64,000 bases of DNA from Dipteronia dyeriana. Its lineage: Eukaryota > Streptophyta > Magnoliopsida > Sapindales > Sapindaceae. The position numbers were made by a program, and so were the translations under genes. Of this stretch, positions 1 through 11,416 are shown one piece after another (the stretch's first letter is position 1; each line of letters opens with the position of its first letter). The DNA lies in assembly GCA_032871835.1 (NCBI GenBank), contig CM065299.1:25251074-25315073 (forward strand), given 5' to 3'. Below the pieces are notes generated by a model, which saw only the letters and a list, made by a program, of their open reading frames with translations, was not told where the DNA came from and searched no databases.

Positions 1-109
1 TTTAGAATTTCGCTGTAATAATCACAACCAATGAACGTAATCCACAAACAAAAAGTGAAAAATGCAGAAGACAGGACTAGAGTGCACCAGAAGCCAGAAT
101 CAAGAAACA

Positions 110-1832
110 ATGGGCGTACAAGCAGCGGCAGCATCCTCTTACATGTGTTCTTCAAACTGGGTAACTTTGAACTCACCTCAACTGTCCCTCAACCTCAGGA
201 CCACCAATATCACATGTCTTCCTTGTTTTAAGGCCACAAACAATCATCTCCTCAAATTTCTGAGTGTGAAAACCAGAGCTACACTCGATGAGAAAGACCA
301 ACTTGATGGTGCTCCTACTCCACTTATTGTCCAAGAAGAAGAGCAGCCCAACAGAGTAATAAAGCTTTCCTTCTTCTTCTTTTTTCCCATTTGGAATTTG
401 TTCATGTTCTTTGTCATATTCTACATTAATTTGTGCTTCAACTTCATATTAATTAGTTTTTGTTGCTGTGAAAAAATCAAGATTTTGATGTTAGATATTT
501 CGTATATAATACTAATCCATTCATGTCCCTCGAATTTTTTGGGGGTGAATTGTGTTGTTGTTTTTATGTGGTTTAGGAAGTTGAAGAGAGTGTGAAAGTG
601 CTTAAAAGAGCTGCAAAAACAAGAAAGGTTGCAACAGAGGAGATTTTGTCTGCTCTATCTGTTATTGAGAAGGCAAAAATTGACCCTTCTGGGTTTCTTG
701 AGACACTTGGTGGATCAAAGTCCCCTGGCAGAACCTGGATGCTAATTTTCACGGCCGAGGTTGATATAATTGCATTCCTTTCTTTGATGTGTTTTTGTCT
801 GCATTAAAATGCTTATTATTGATTCTTTTTTCAAAGTTGTAGAAGCAATTGAAGGGTGGTAGGTACTTCCCTATTACAGCTGTTCAGAGGTTCGATGCTG
901 CTGTAAGTATTTTCAAGTCCTTTGTTTTCATCGATTCACTTTATGTAGGTCCTAGCTAGTTCAACCGGTAATTGTGCAAGAGGTTTTGGGATTGAATGTT
1001 ACTTGCAATAGGGTTAATGGGGGGGGTCGTTTGGTTTGCATTTACATCTTAAAATGAATAATTAGAGAAATTCCTTTGAAAGAGAAAAAAGATTGGATCT
1101 CTAAAAGCAAGAACTGCAAACACTTTTAACTGAGTTAAAATGTTTTTATTTTTGTCACTTATCCAAGAAAAGGATTTGGTGCTCGAATCTAAAAGGAACG
1201 CCAAGGTGAAGTTAATTGATTTGGGTTGGGTTCTTAGAAACTGTATTATATTTTGAATGATGGGTTTAATATAAAAGAACTAATACTTCTTCCATATCGG
1301 TTTCTCCTACTACTTTTCAAAACTTTAGTTTTTCTTTGATTCTTCATTGTATACCTCCTTAGGGCTAATAAGGTGTTAACTGTGATGGCTTCAAATGGAA
1401 ATGGTTGTAGTTTGTAATTAAGAGCCAGTTTAACCATGTTTTTTGAACAACAAAAGAGTGTCTGGTCTTTGTTTTTTTTTTTTTTTTTTTCAGCTTTAGA
1501 AACTAAGCAATCTTGCTTTCGGTCATCAGGGAAAGAGGATTGAGAATGGAGTATATCTTGGCCCAATAGGACGATTGACATTTGAGGGCAGATTCACTTG
1601 GAAGAAGAGAATGCTGGCCTTCATTTTTGAACGTATCCGCATCAAAATTGGGTTTTTGAAAAGTATAGAGATAGGTCTTGGCCAAAAAGAAGACAGAGAG
1701 CCAAGTACCAAGGACCCTTTCTTCATTTGGTTTTATATTGATGAGGAAATAGCAGTTGCCAGAGGCCGAGGTGGGGGGACTGCATTTTGGTGCCAGTGTC
1801 GCCATGTCACTTCTCCTGAATCTCTTGATTAA
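110..1832 (+). CDS. Plastid-type protein, PAP/fibrillin-like, four exons
   Basis: Four exons join cleanly: 110-355, 577-759, 843-902 and 1530-1832. All introns are GT-AG and all junctions are phase 0, giving 263 residues. The start at 110 is chosen because it opens a Ser/Ala/Asn-rich leader resembling a chloroplast transit peptide. The core has GRTWMLIFTAE, then KQLKGGRYFPITAVQRFDAA (exon 3), and near the C terminus FFIWFYIDEEIAVARGRGG. The order of a W-x-L-I-F-T block, a beta-rich middle and a Y-x-D-E-x-x-x-x-R-G block recalls plastid-lipid-associated (fibrillin) proteins, which coat plastoglobules or thylakoids. That family call is an inference from motif pattern; it could be another conserved plastid protein. 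No lesion is seen, so the gene looks functional. Confidence 0.72.
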
Positions 1833-2723
1833 ACTGGTACGTGTCACCCGTTTAACACTTTACGTGTGGTAAATATTCATTTATGTACATTGTTTGTGGA
1901 TAGGCTTAGAGGCATATAAAGTAAATTTAACAATTGAAACTACATTTATTATATCTCAAACATTGTTCTATCTGTTTCAACAGTATTGTAAAATGTAAAT
2001 CTTATATATGATGATATGGATGATTTCATAATTTGAGACTAAACATGGATCTCCTTGAAATTAGAGAAAATCTTTGGTGGAGCAGGTACCCTATATCGCT
2101 AGTACACCCACGCATCCACAACAAACCACGTGGTATGGGCGTAGGTAGAATGCGATTAGATGAGTACACTACCTATACCATGTAACGTGCTTTGAGTGGG
2201 TGAGCGCATACGAGTTTTACTCCATACGTGATAACTGGTTCCTTGTATTTATCAGTGAAATATCTTTCCTTATCAATACTATCCATGATGGTCATATTTC
2301 ATCAACAGACTCGCTGTATGGGCCTATTTGAGTCATTTCGATTCTGAGATGTGGTTATTGCATTGACTGCTTGCAAGTTTTGTTTTTCTGAGATGAACTA
2401 CATAAGATTGAAAATATCGGACGGTTGTTGAAATTGAGCATATTATTACAAATATTTGAATAGACAGATAAATCACTCTCCTAAGAAGAGTTTAGATAGA
2501 AGAAATATTCATTTCATAATAATCTCTCAAATCACTACCGCGGCTATAAATAGACCAAGCATTTTGAAAGAGTTTGTACAACCTGACAACCTACACTAGT
2601 GACAGAAACGCACATCATACGACATATTCTGCATAATGGTCGTGAGACGAGGCCACTAAACCACCCACTTTATTATACCAAGTCTACTAAACTAAGATCA
2701 CGTGCAGCTGTGCGCATATCAAT
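1833..2723. other. Intergenic spacer between two host genes
   Basis: This holds the 3' flanks of the convergent genes on either side. I see no ORF, repeat or transposon end in it. Confidence 0.5.
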
Positions 2724-3760
2724 TTATTGGCGGTTGGCTTTCAAGGAACGCATGTAGGTGAGACTAGCAGTGAAATAGTTGACAAGGTCTTCTCTTGGAG
2801 GAAGGCATTCTTTGATGAGTGGGAGTTGGATGAATCTCTGAGCCCATTCATGAAGCACAGGGAAGTTGTCGGCATCAAGCAGCTTCATGTCTGCAACTTG
2901 TTCCATGACATTGAGCCAGTGAGGGATCCAACCCAAGGCCAAATCCAAATAGCCCATCTCTTCTCCACCAAAATACTTGTTCCCTTCAAGCTGCTTCTCT
3001 AGATATGCAAATGATTCTACTGCTGACTCCACTGCCTTTACTTTCTCTTCTCCCTCTGCTTGGCAAGCACCCCATGCACCCATCACACACTGGTTTCAAA
3101 CAAGTCAATACAATAGTAAGAAGCATGTTCGCAAAGATTCTACTACTGTACAGGGCATTACGACTTGTATTAATATGTAGTAGAGAGTTCACAAGTGAAA
3201 TCTGGTTGAAACGTAAATATATATATAATAATTTTTTTGGGTCAACTATTACATTTGAGGTTAAGGGAAGGAAACATGACTTAAACCACAACCATGTATG
3301 TACGTTGAGTTAATTTTGTCTTGTATTAAATAATTTTGTTCAAGATATGAAATGCTTTGATGGATAAAAATCATCATTTACTCTTATATATATATATATA
3401 TATCGTATCCAGATATATATTTGCTATTGAATTAATACAATTTCATCATACCTTTTCATCGGCAAAGTTAGCCCAGAAGCGAGCGATGGCCTTCTGGTAA
3501 GGATGTTGAGGCAAGAGAGGGTTGTCTTTCCAGACCTCATCAATGTATTCAAGGATGAGGAGCGACTCACAGATGGGTTTGTCGCGGTGGAGGAGCACAG
3601 GGACCTTCTTGTGGACAGGATTGGAGTTGACAAGGATATGGCTCTTGTTTTGCAAATCTTCTTTAATGTATTCGTATTCAACTCCTTTCAGCTTCAGAGC
3701 CCATTCTATTCTTGCGCAGAAAAGACTCAAACTAGCTCCAATCACCTTCACTTCGGCCAT
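2724..3760 (-). CDS. Tau-class glutathione S-transferase (GSTU type)
   Basis: Two exons on the minus strand, 3760-3452 and 3089-2724, are joined by a GT-AG intron in phase 0 and give 224 residues, the usual tau-GST size. The enzyme conjugates glutathione to xenobiotics and lipid peroxides in the cytosol. Residues 5-30 match the thioredoxin-fold N terminus, with the probable catalytic Ser at 12 ([18 protein letters not shown]); most tau GSTs have Pro next, here Leu13. [12 protein letters not shown] and the glutathione-site Glu-Ser in [16 protein letters not shown] follow. Exon 2 is the all-helical C domain ([17 protein letters not shown]). Met 3760 is preferred over the in-frame Met at 3775 because MAEVKVIG is the typical start. 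The single intron position is the usual one for this class. No lesion is visible. Confidence 0.93.
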
Positions 3761-3835
3761 GCCTATTATGTTCAACCTTCAACAAAACACTACTTGAGAG
3801 GTTTTCAATGCTGCTAGATGCCTAGATCTGTCATC

Positions 3836-3848
3836 TAATATATACAAT
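3836..3848 (-). promoter_or_regulatory. Candidate TATA box of the GST gene
   Basis: Read on the minus strand this is TTGTATATATTA, about 80 bases upstream of the GST start codon, a normal place for a plant TATA box. It is the only such motif close to the start. Confidence 0.4.
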
Positions 3849-3872
3849 TTTTCCATTGAATAAATTATATTT

Positions 3873-3974
3873 GTTGGACCAGTACGAACAAAACAATTTT
3901 ATTGTTTCGTAAGAAGCACGGATGTTGGACTAGTATTAACAAAAGAATTTTATTGTTTTCTAGGAAGCTCGGAT
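3873..3974. repeat. Two-copy 51 bp direct repeat upstream of the GST gene
   Basis: GTTGGACCAGTACGAACAAAA at 3873 recurs diverged at 3924, each copy running through TTTTATTGTTT and AAG(C/A)(A/T)CGGATG. It lies just upstream of the GST promoter region. Confidence 0.6.
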
Positions 3975-5169
3975 GTTTGACTTTTATATTTGAGTCACTA
4001 CACTAAAAGTTAGTATATACATAAAAGAGAAGGAACTACATCGAAACTTTAAATAATGACAATCACAATGTTTTATAACTTCACAAAATTATGGTACAAT
4101 TCACAACAAAAAAATCAAAAATTAATATTTCAAACATTCAAAGTGACTAACCGATGGTAAACACAATCTAATAGTTAACTTAACTTTTCGATTGTCAAGT
4201 TGCAAATCTATCAGTCTTATGTATTGACTTTAAAACTTTCAAAAATCTCTTTGACTAGTAGGTTTGATGATTCTACATTTCTACTGAACATTGTAATGAC
4301 TCTTTGTTTTATTCATTTACATCTTCAACCCCATCAAGACTTCAATGTCATTTTCTCCAAACTTATATAAAATTTGGGTAAATTTCAAACCTCATTGTTT
4401 TCTATGGTTTCTAACGTTAGTTCTTCTAATATTCTGTTTAATATACTACTCATTCAATTACTATCTTTGCTATGATTGTGAACGGTTCATTTAATTCTTT
4501 TTGGTTTCTTTTACACTTTCTACTTCTTCATGAAGCTTCTCAATTATCTTCTTAATTTCTAATTCTACAGGTTTAGGGTCTTTTAACTCAATCATTCTAT
4601 TTAGTTCTGCTATTTCTGCTGTGCTAGGAAACCTTTTGACTTAACTACTGAATTTTTTCAGCAATTGTCTTATGTAATCTAGATCTGATTGTAATGTTTT
4701 AACTTTACTATTTTAGAATAACTTTACTAATTCTGTGATATCATTATTGGTTTTATCAATATTTACTTCTAAATTTCATCATAAGTTTATTAACAAATCT
4801 ACCATAAAGTTTTGTAGGCCATTACTAGTATGGGGAATATGCTTATATTACAGCTAATCTTTGTATTATTCTGCAAATTAATCTTTGTTTTCTTGAAGTC
4901 TGTAATTTCTAAGTCTAAATACTCTAATCTTTTGAAACTCATATGTTCTAAGTTTAAATAATCTAATCTTCTTAATGCTTTCAAATGCTCTTCTATCAAA
5001 TTAAAGAAATAAATCCTTGCTATGTATAGCTTTTCTAAAATTAATGGTTCTCTAATAATAAATCTACTTTTAATGATTAACGGATAAAAAAAAAATTCTG
5101 CTTCAAAAATATATAAACTTTGTAATATTATTATAAACTCATCTATTGGACCTGCAAAATAAATATTAA
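3975..5169. other. AT-rich intergenic stretch
   Basis: No supported gene. On the minus strand about 4720-4480 a short Glu/Lys-rich frame could be a decayed coiled-coil, perhaps from a retroelement or viral gag, but it has stops and no diagnostic motif. Confidence 0.3.
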
Positions 5170-5189
5170 GGAAACAATTAAATATACCT

Positions 5190-5540
5190 TGGGTTTTCTT
5201 GAGCCCTGAATCGGATGACTACCTGAGAGAAGTTCAAGAACAGGAAGTGATAAAGCTAGGAAATCCTCTTATAGAAGATAGTGACCTCGAGCTAGATGAC
5301 GAAATATATCATAATCTAGATACCTGAAGATAAGATCAGCCAAAGCGTCGGTGGAAGACGCCAATAATAGTAGAAATAAGCTTCATCACCAGCATTATCA
5401 AGAATAGTGGAAAGCATTATTATTAGAAGAAGACAAAGTGCCGGCAACGGAATCTCCTTATCTTATCCAAAGCTTTAGCCATATACAACTTGCAAGCAGA
5501 ATCACAATTGTATTTAATAAGATCAGAGATATTAACGAAT
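5190..5540 (+). mobile_element. Possible pararetrovirus scrap (polyprotein C-terminus and leader-like DNA)
   Basis: A plus-strand frame ends at a TGA near 5326 and reads SPESDDYLREVQEQEVIKL, then an acidic tail. This resembles the acidic C-terminal tails of plant pararetrovirus polyproteins. It is followed by a purine-rich non-coding stretch that would fit an intergenic leader/promoter. It lies 5 kb from the larger caulimovirid-like fragment, which lacks this end. The assignment is weak and rests on composition and one short motif. Confidence 0.3.
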
Positions 5541-5636
5541 AAAGTGTGCTAATAATCTAATATCATGTCTTCCTAACCATCCTACATTTGATTGTTTACT
5601 ATTCAGATCATAATAACGGGACAGTAGGAAACGAAT

Positions 5637-8600
5637 TTACAGTTTAATGTACAATTTTTCGTTAAACATATCCGTTTTCAAAAAGAGATCAACATACGCT
5701 TGTTTGTGTGGAGGCGGCCACCATCGAACAAATGTTTGTTTGGTCATTGAGTGTCTAGCTTTGGAAAGAGTTTTAATCAAACCTTTCGCAATCTTCCAAA
5801 ACCAAAATGCATTCATGGCTGACACCACAGGGGGGCACCGTGAGCAAACTGTAGAATCCCAAGGGGAAGACTAGCTTCACCTGAAACAAAAGGAGATGAG
5901 AGCCAAAGGGAGAGATCATGGCATAATCGAAAAACTCATCATAATTATTCGAAATTGGCAAGAAAATCTCATCAGAGATCACTTAAAACTTTTCATGACC
6001 ATTTAACATTCTATAGAAAATATTGTACAAATCGGAATCTACACGGTTTTTCCTCACTACTATAATCACACAGGATGCCGAACTGAAAAAGTAATGGGAT
6101 TAATTGGATTTAACAACATCTCAGTTTATGATTCTAGAATAAAAATGAACAGACTGAGTGCATACTAACGACAAGACTACATACCATGGCTTCAAAATAC
6201 GAATGTAAGACCGAATAGAAAAAGGTAGAATACAAACATTAGCTTCTGTTATTTTAAGCTCATTAACTTCTCATCTGATCAAAATGGAAAGCCATGTGGA
6301 TGAAAAGGTAGATGAACAAAAAAACCCATGCAATCTGAAGTCAACAATAGTCTATGTCACGACCATTAACCATTACTAGAATTGCGATAAAGATAAAGTG
6401 CAGGGCCTGTCATAAATGAAATTACACAGCACATTTCTGACTTTGTAAAATAGATCACAAGTCATTCTGAATTTTGAAACTTTGCTATCATATCAAAATT
6501 ATTTCAACAAGTACAAAACCTCTTGTAATTTAGAAAGTTAATGGATAGAAAACTTGCAAAAGGGTAAATTCAATGAAAATTCCCATTATCTCTTTGTATG
6601 CACCAAAAGGATGCAAAGCACAGCTGCCTCGCAGAAAACATCATGGTTCTTCCTTATCACCTTAAAACTCACTCCCAAAAAGATCCTTAACAAATTACAG
6701 CAAGAAATAAACCAAACCAAAGACAACAGAACATGATAAGAAGATGCTTAAATGCCAATGAATGCCCCAGCTATTATAAGTAGTCAATCATTCTGCCTAG
6801 CATGTGCATAATATTGCATGTGAAGTTGTGAACAAAGAAAATAAGATATTAAGGTATGCTAGACAAGTAGACAGTACCAACCAACCCAGAAACAGTGCAA
6901 TGCCATTGAAGATGTAGAGGGTTGAATTCTTCTGACCAGCAGCATCCAAATACTTGAAACTTGGTTACAGCGATAAGCATATGTTTGCCAAGCAAGAAAA
7001 AGGAAAAGTAATTTTTAAATGTTAACTTTACCATCTTTGATTTACAAAGGGTGTTGTGCACTCTGAGAAGAGAACCATGAGTATGTAAATCTATGCTTGG
7101 CCACTTATGAGGGGGAGAATAACTGAAAACATGGATAGTCCATGATGTAGAACCTTATAAAAATGGAGACGAAGAAAATAGTTAGTAAACCAAATTACAT
7201 AAACTTACTCTAAACTAGTCTCAGCAAATTCAAGTCAACTTGGATGGTAAGATTGGCAACTAACAAACCATTTCAAACAACCAGGAGAAGTGATTCTTTA
7301 AATTTTATCATTGCCAAAAATAGGACATCTCTATCGAGTTTGAAACAAGGTCGAATAATTAAGAATGTCTCACACACTAATATCAATGCAGTATTTAACT
7401 AGCATCAAATACTTACATACTCCAGACCGCCTAAAGCTAGATATTGCCAGATAATCATTGCCAGATCAGTAAAAACATATCCGATAGAGATCTGTACGAA
7501 AACCAAATAACGTAGGATAAGAAAGGGGTAAAACAAGCATTCCTCCAAACAAGTATCAAAAGAACAGTACATTCTGTGACCTCTTACTCCAAAATTCGGG
7601 TTAGCTTTTTACCATATTCATTCTTTAATGTTGCATGCCTGCGTTTACATAAAAATGAAATGCATCGATACCGTAGGATACCCACAAGACAGACACTGAG
7701 TATTTAAAAAGAAAGTAAAATCCTATCCAAACTATAAATATTTTAACTTATTAGATCAAGATATATGACCAAATATATGACTACCTAATGGAGAAGGGAA
7801 ATAATATATACAACAAATATGAGTTGCATTAAGCATAAAGATACAATACACCATTACCTATTCTGGACACACCAAAAATACCAAATAAGAACAATAACGT
7901 GAGTTGTTCAACACTGCAAGCCCTATAAACCATAAAGTCGAATACATTAGTTAAAGGGCTAACACTCACAGTTATGAGTCTAATGACAAAGATGTCTTAT
8001 AATAATCATCGCTCATGCGTTGAATTACCCAAATACAGCTTCTGATACAGCAGATTTTTTATATATATAGACTGGTTTTCTATGTGTAAGCCTATTGTTT
8101 GTACAGTTAAAAAATATGTAAACCTATTGTCTAAATTTCTATCTAACCTACAGACAATGACGGAGTATTGACTTACCCCGAATATTGTTTCCATTACATC
8201 AGATGTTCTATTAATGATTAACTCATCAGAATCTTCTTTGAAAAGATCTGAGAGCAGTAGGAGGTAGAGAGAAGCAAATGCTACTACAATTGCATGAAAT
8301 GTTGAAAAGCCCCTGTAAAGGTTAAGCCAGCAACATTTATGTTTGCATAGAACATAACCTTTGTAAACATAAACAAGAAGATATCAAAAAGAGCTTCACC
8401 GGTTGTTCCATTCAACTTTTTTTGCTTTGCTTAGATTTCCATATCCCTTGAAACAAAGAAGGCTGATGGTAGCAGTTATATCATAAACCTTCAAGAACAA
8501 AATTGAACAGATTCCGAAGTTGACAGAAAATGGAACAAACTACCTATTACAAACTATGCACTTGCATTATTCATATCAGTAACAAATAAAAATGGAAACT

Positions 8601-9037
8601 AAAATACTTCCAGAATAAAAATATCTAACTTCTGGGAGGTTCAACCAAGACATTTTATGCTCAGAAGATAACAAAGCAGAATCGTTGGAGGTTATTTTGA
8701 ATCAAAGTGTAATTGGTGATATTATGAATTCGTTCAGACTAGACCAATCTGTAAATACGGAGTATGGAAAATATAACATCAACATCAACATCATCCATCC
8801 ATAATTTAGCCTACAGCAAAGTAGATATATCATATATATAATGGCTTGTATCAGTAAGTTCCTACTAAGTACTAACTGTAGGGACAAATTACTTAAAATC
8901 TTAAATTTAACAAAAAAACTTACAGTTTTGCATATGATGATGCCACAAAAGAAAGATGCTTGCCAGCGAAATTCTTTGCTTGGACTGGCGTTATCAAAGA
9001 CAGATAAAAACCCTGGGGTGAAAAGCAAACTCTCCAT
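5637..9037 (-). pseudogene. TLC-domain (TLCD4/TMEM56-like) membrane protein pseudogene, 8 exons
   Basis: Minus-strand exons: 9037-8924, 8488-8400, 8312-8177, 7491-7417, 7153-7032, 6952-6878, 6334-6275, and from 5880 down to the stop at 5637 in the shifted frame. They encode in order MESLLFTPGFLSVF, a WNNRGFSTFHAIVV segment, ISIGYVFTDLAMIIWQYLAL, VLHHGLS, YLDAAGQKNSTLYIFNG, a hydrophobic LFIYLFIHMAFHFDQ helix and NAFWFWKIAKGLIKTL. This is the plant TLC multi-pass family of unknown lipid-related role. Lesions: TAG at 7093-7091 in exon 5; exon 5 ends in phase 2 but exon 6 starts in phase 0; the exon 7 donor reads CAG-AT instead of CAG-GT at 6274; a six-C run at about 5835-5830 shifts exon 8 by one base. 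Exon 1 looks intact. One lesion could be an assembly error, not all four. Confidence 0.82.
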
Positions 9038-9139
9038 ACTGCTTAAAATGAAAAATTACTAATGATCAATCTGGATTCGAAAAATTGTTTATCAATCATT
9101 TAGCTCAATCCCAATCCACCAAACCACATGCAACTTAGG

Positions 9140-10290
9140 ACTAATGTCTAACACCCCAAATCCGGGATCCAACAGACCGGGATAATACGAAACTCAAACC
9201 TTACAAAAAAAAACCTTAATTTATAAATATTTGCAATAAGAATCAATAACAATATATCTACAAAATACAATACTCAAACCTAATACCATTTATTTCACTG
9301 AAATCTCCAAAGTCTAAAGTAATTACAACATTGAAATAATTGATTCCTTACGACACGCACACAAGAAATTAAATCCTCCAGCAATACATGTCTTCCATAT
9401 GCTAATGAAAACTTCATCCATTCTTTCTAAATCCAAGAACTTAATATGCAAAAATGTGGTGACGAGGAGTGAGCCGTCAACTCGGTAAGTAAATTCATGC
9501 AAAACATATAAAATAAAATAGTCTTCATAGAGTCTTTATGTTCAAAACCTTGCTCATAAACTTTTCATAAAACAGTACGAATAATATGAAATCAAAAGAT
9601 CATTTAATAGTCATGTTTTAAATCACTGTATTTTTTACGGGAGTAAACAATAAGGAATAATCACTTTTTAAAGCAGAAAACATATAGCTCATGTCTCATA
9701 GTGTCACAAATTCCGAATAGTGTCACCCGTAGTTCGGTGACCCGACCCAAATAATTTCCATTAGTGTCACCCATAGCCCGGTGACTCGGCCCAAATGATT
9801 CCGATTAGTGTCACCCATAGCCCGATGACCCGGTCCAAATGATTCCGATTAGTGTCACTCGTAGCCCAGTGACCCGGTCCAAATACTTCAGATACCACAA
9901 TCAATGAGTCAAAGTAGAAACATTTATTCTCTTCGCATATTAAAACATAAATTTTAAAATCAGAATATCAACTAATAAATTTATAGTATCTTTTAAACAT
10001 TTAGAAACAGTATGTCAAAACGTTTCAAATACTTTTAATACCACACAAAGTATAAATCATATTTTTGACAAAATGAACATTTGGAAAAACTATAACACTA
10101 ACTAATCATTTCAAAACATATGTCAATATTTCGAAAACTCTTTATATATGTAATATATAAATGTTTAACAAATCATGGATGAGTTTACTTACATCGAACT
10201 CTTACGAATCCACTATATTTCTAGAGACTCAAGAATTGCTCAAACCTCATTATCGAAGCTTACAAACCGATCTTCCTTTGTATCTAGGGC
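9140..10290 (-). mobile_element. LTR-like retroelement remnant, no coding part
   Basis: An AT-rich block without ORFs starts with a CCCAAATCCGGGATCC motif and contains a GAGTGAGCCGTCAACTCGGTAAG segment and a 44 bp tandem array. These features recall solo LTRs of large plant Ty3/gypsy elements in minus orientation. Ends and target duplication were not resolved. Confidence 0.35.
9719..9890. repeat. 44 bp minisatellite, four copies
   Basis: AGTGTCACCC-type units start at 9719, 9763, 9807 and 9851. Each continues (G/A)TAG(C/T)(C/T)C(G/A)(G/A)TGAC(C/T)CG and a CCAAAT(G/A) motif, with a few substitutions per copy. Confidence 0.85.
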
Positions 10291-10387
10291 AAACAGCCAT
10301 CTATTCGCTTAATCCGTTTTAAATAATTCTTTATTAATTGTTTTAAGAGATAAAAGAATTACTGACTACAAAGAATTCATTCTTGGA

Positions 10388-11404
10388 ATGGCTGAAACAT
10401 CTTTGACTTATGGATCTATTTATTTTCAAGTATATCCGAATTTTACAATTTCTTTAAACACTGATGAGCATAAGGAAAAATGTTTAGTTATTGATATTCA
10501 AACCCATAATTATAAATTCCTTGAGAAATCTAGCCCCTATAAATTGGTTTATAGAGTCCACTATCGCGTTTTGACTTCCGGACTCATACCCAGTTACATA
10601 CCGCCGTCGGTTCCAGCCGACCAGACTATATGTTTTAATGCCTCACCATCTGTTAATGTTCTTGTTCCTGTTCCTGTTCCTGTCAAGTGGGAAAATATTA
10701 ATTTCCCTGATGACTGGGTAAAGGAAAAGGTTAACCAACCTTCTTATAAGCCACCTATGAGAAACCTCCACGACTGTGTCACTGAACAAGATGGAACCCT
10801 TAAGATATCTTTTAGAAGAAGCCTGTCCATTAGAGACAATGACAGTAACTATTCCAGATCTTTAAATGACTTCCAAACTGCTAGACATTCACTTTCTAGC
10901 CTATCCAGACAAAACATTGCCAGACAAATACCTAGTCTAGCTCCCAGACAGACCAGGCAAACAACCAACTTATTTCCTACCCAAAATTAAGATCCAGAAG
11001 AGGACTCCAATGAACCTGTTAACCTAACAAGAAGGAGGAGGCCCAGGCCCAGACCTGAAAACCTTGCATATGTGACCCATGTTCAGAAAACCCCAGAACA
11101 GATAGCCCAACCTATTCACTCCTATGACCAAGGCCAAACTTCACCAACTCCCTCCCAGGTTTTAACTGAGATATTGGAACCAGAACCCCCTATTAGAACC
11201 ATCAATGTCATAAGTAAAAATAATTTGGATTTCCTTATTGCCGATTATTATTCCTCCCAGGATAAATCTTTAAGAGAAAAGTATGAAAAGAACTATTCTC
11301 AAAATAAAAGAAATCAATTTCATAAAAGATGGATCGAAAGCCTTAACCACCTCGGCCAAAATATTTCTTTCTTCGATTGGTATATAAACCGATTTTTTTT
11401 TTAA
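10388..11404 (+). pseudogene. Pararetrovirus movement-protein-like region, broken
   Basis: The first frame (10388-10990, 200 codons) opens at an ATG and has a beta-rich start with a THNYKFLEKSSPYKLVYRVH block, then a Ser/Arg-rich stretch ending at TAA 10988-10990. The next frame (to 11404) is Pro/Gln-rich and then charged. Position before the coat region and the beta-rich core fit the movement protein that modifies plasmodesmata, but I have no catalytic motif to confirm it. A further stop at 11402 and loss of frame downstream show decay. Confidence 0.5.
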
Positions 11405-11416
11405 CAAAGTTGTTCT

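Noticed and set aside
6554..6736. 60-codon plus-strand frame
   Set aside because: It falls in an intron of the TLC pseudogene and has no coding signature.
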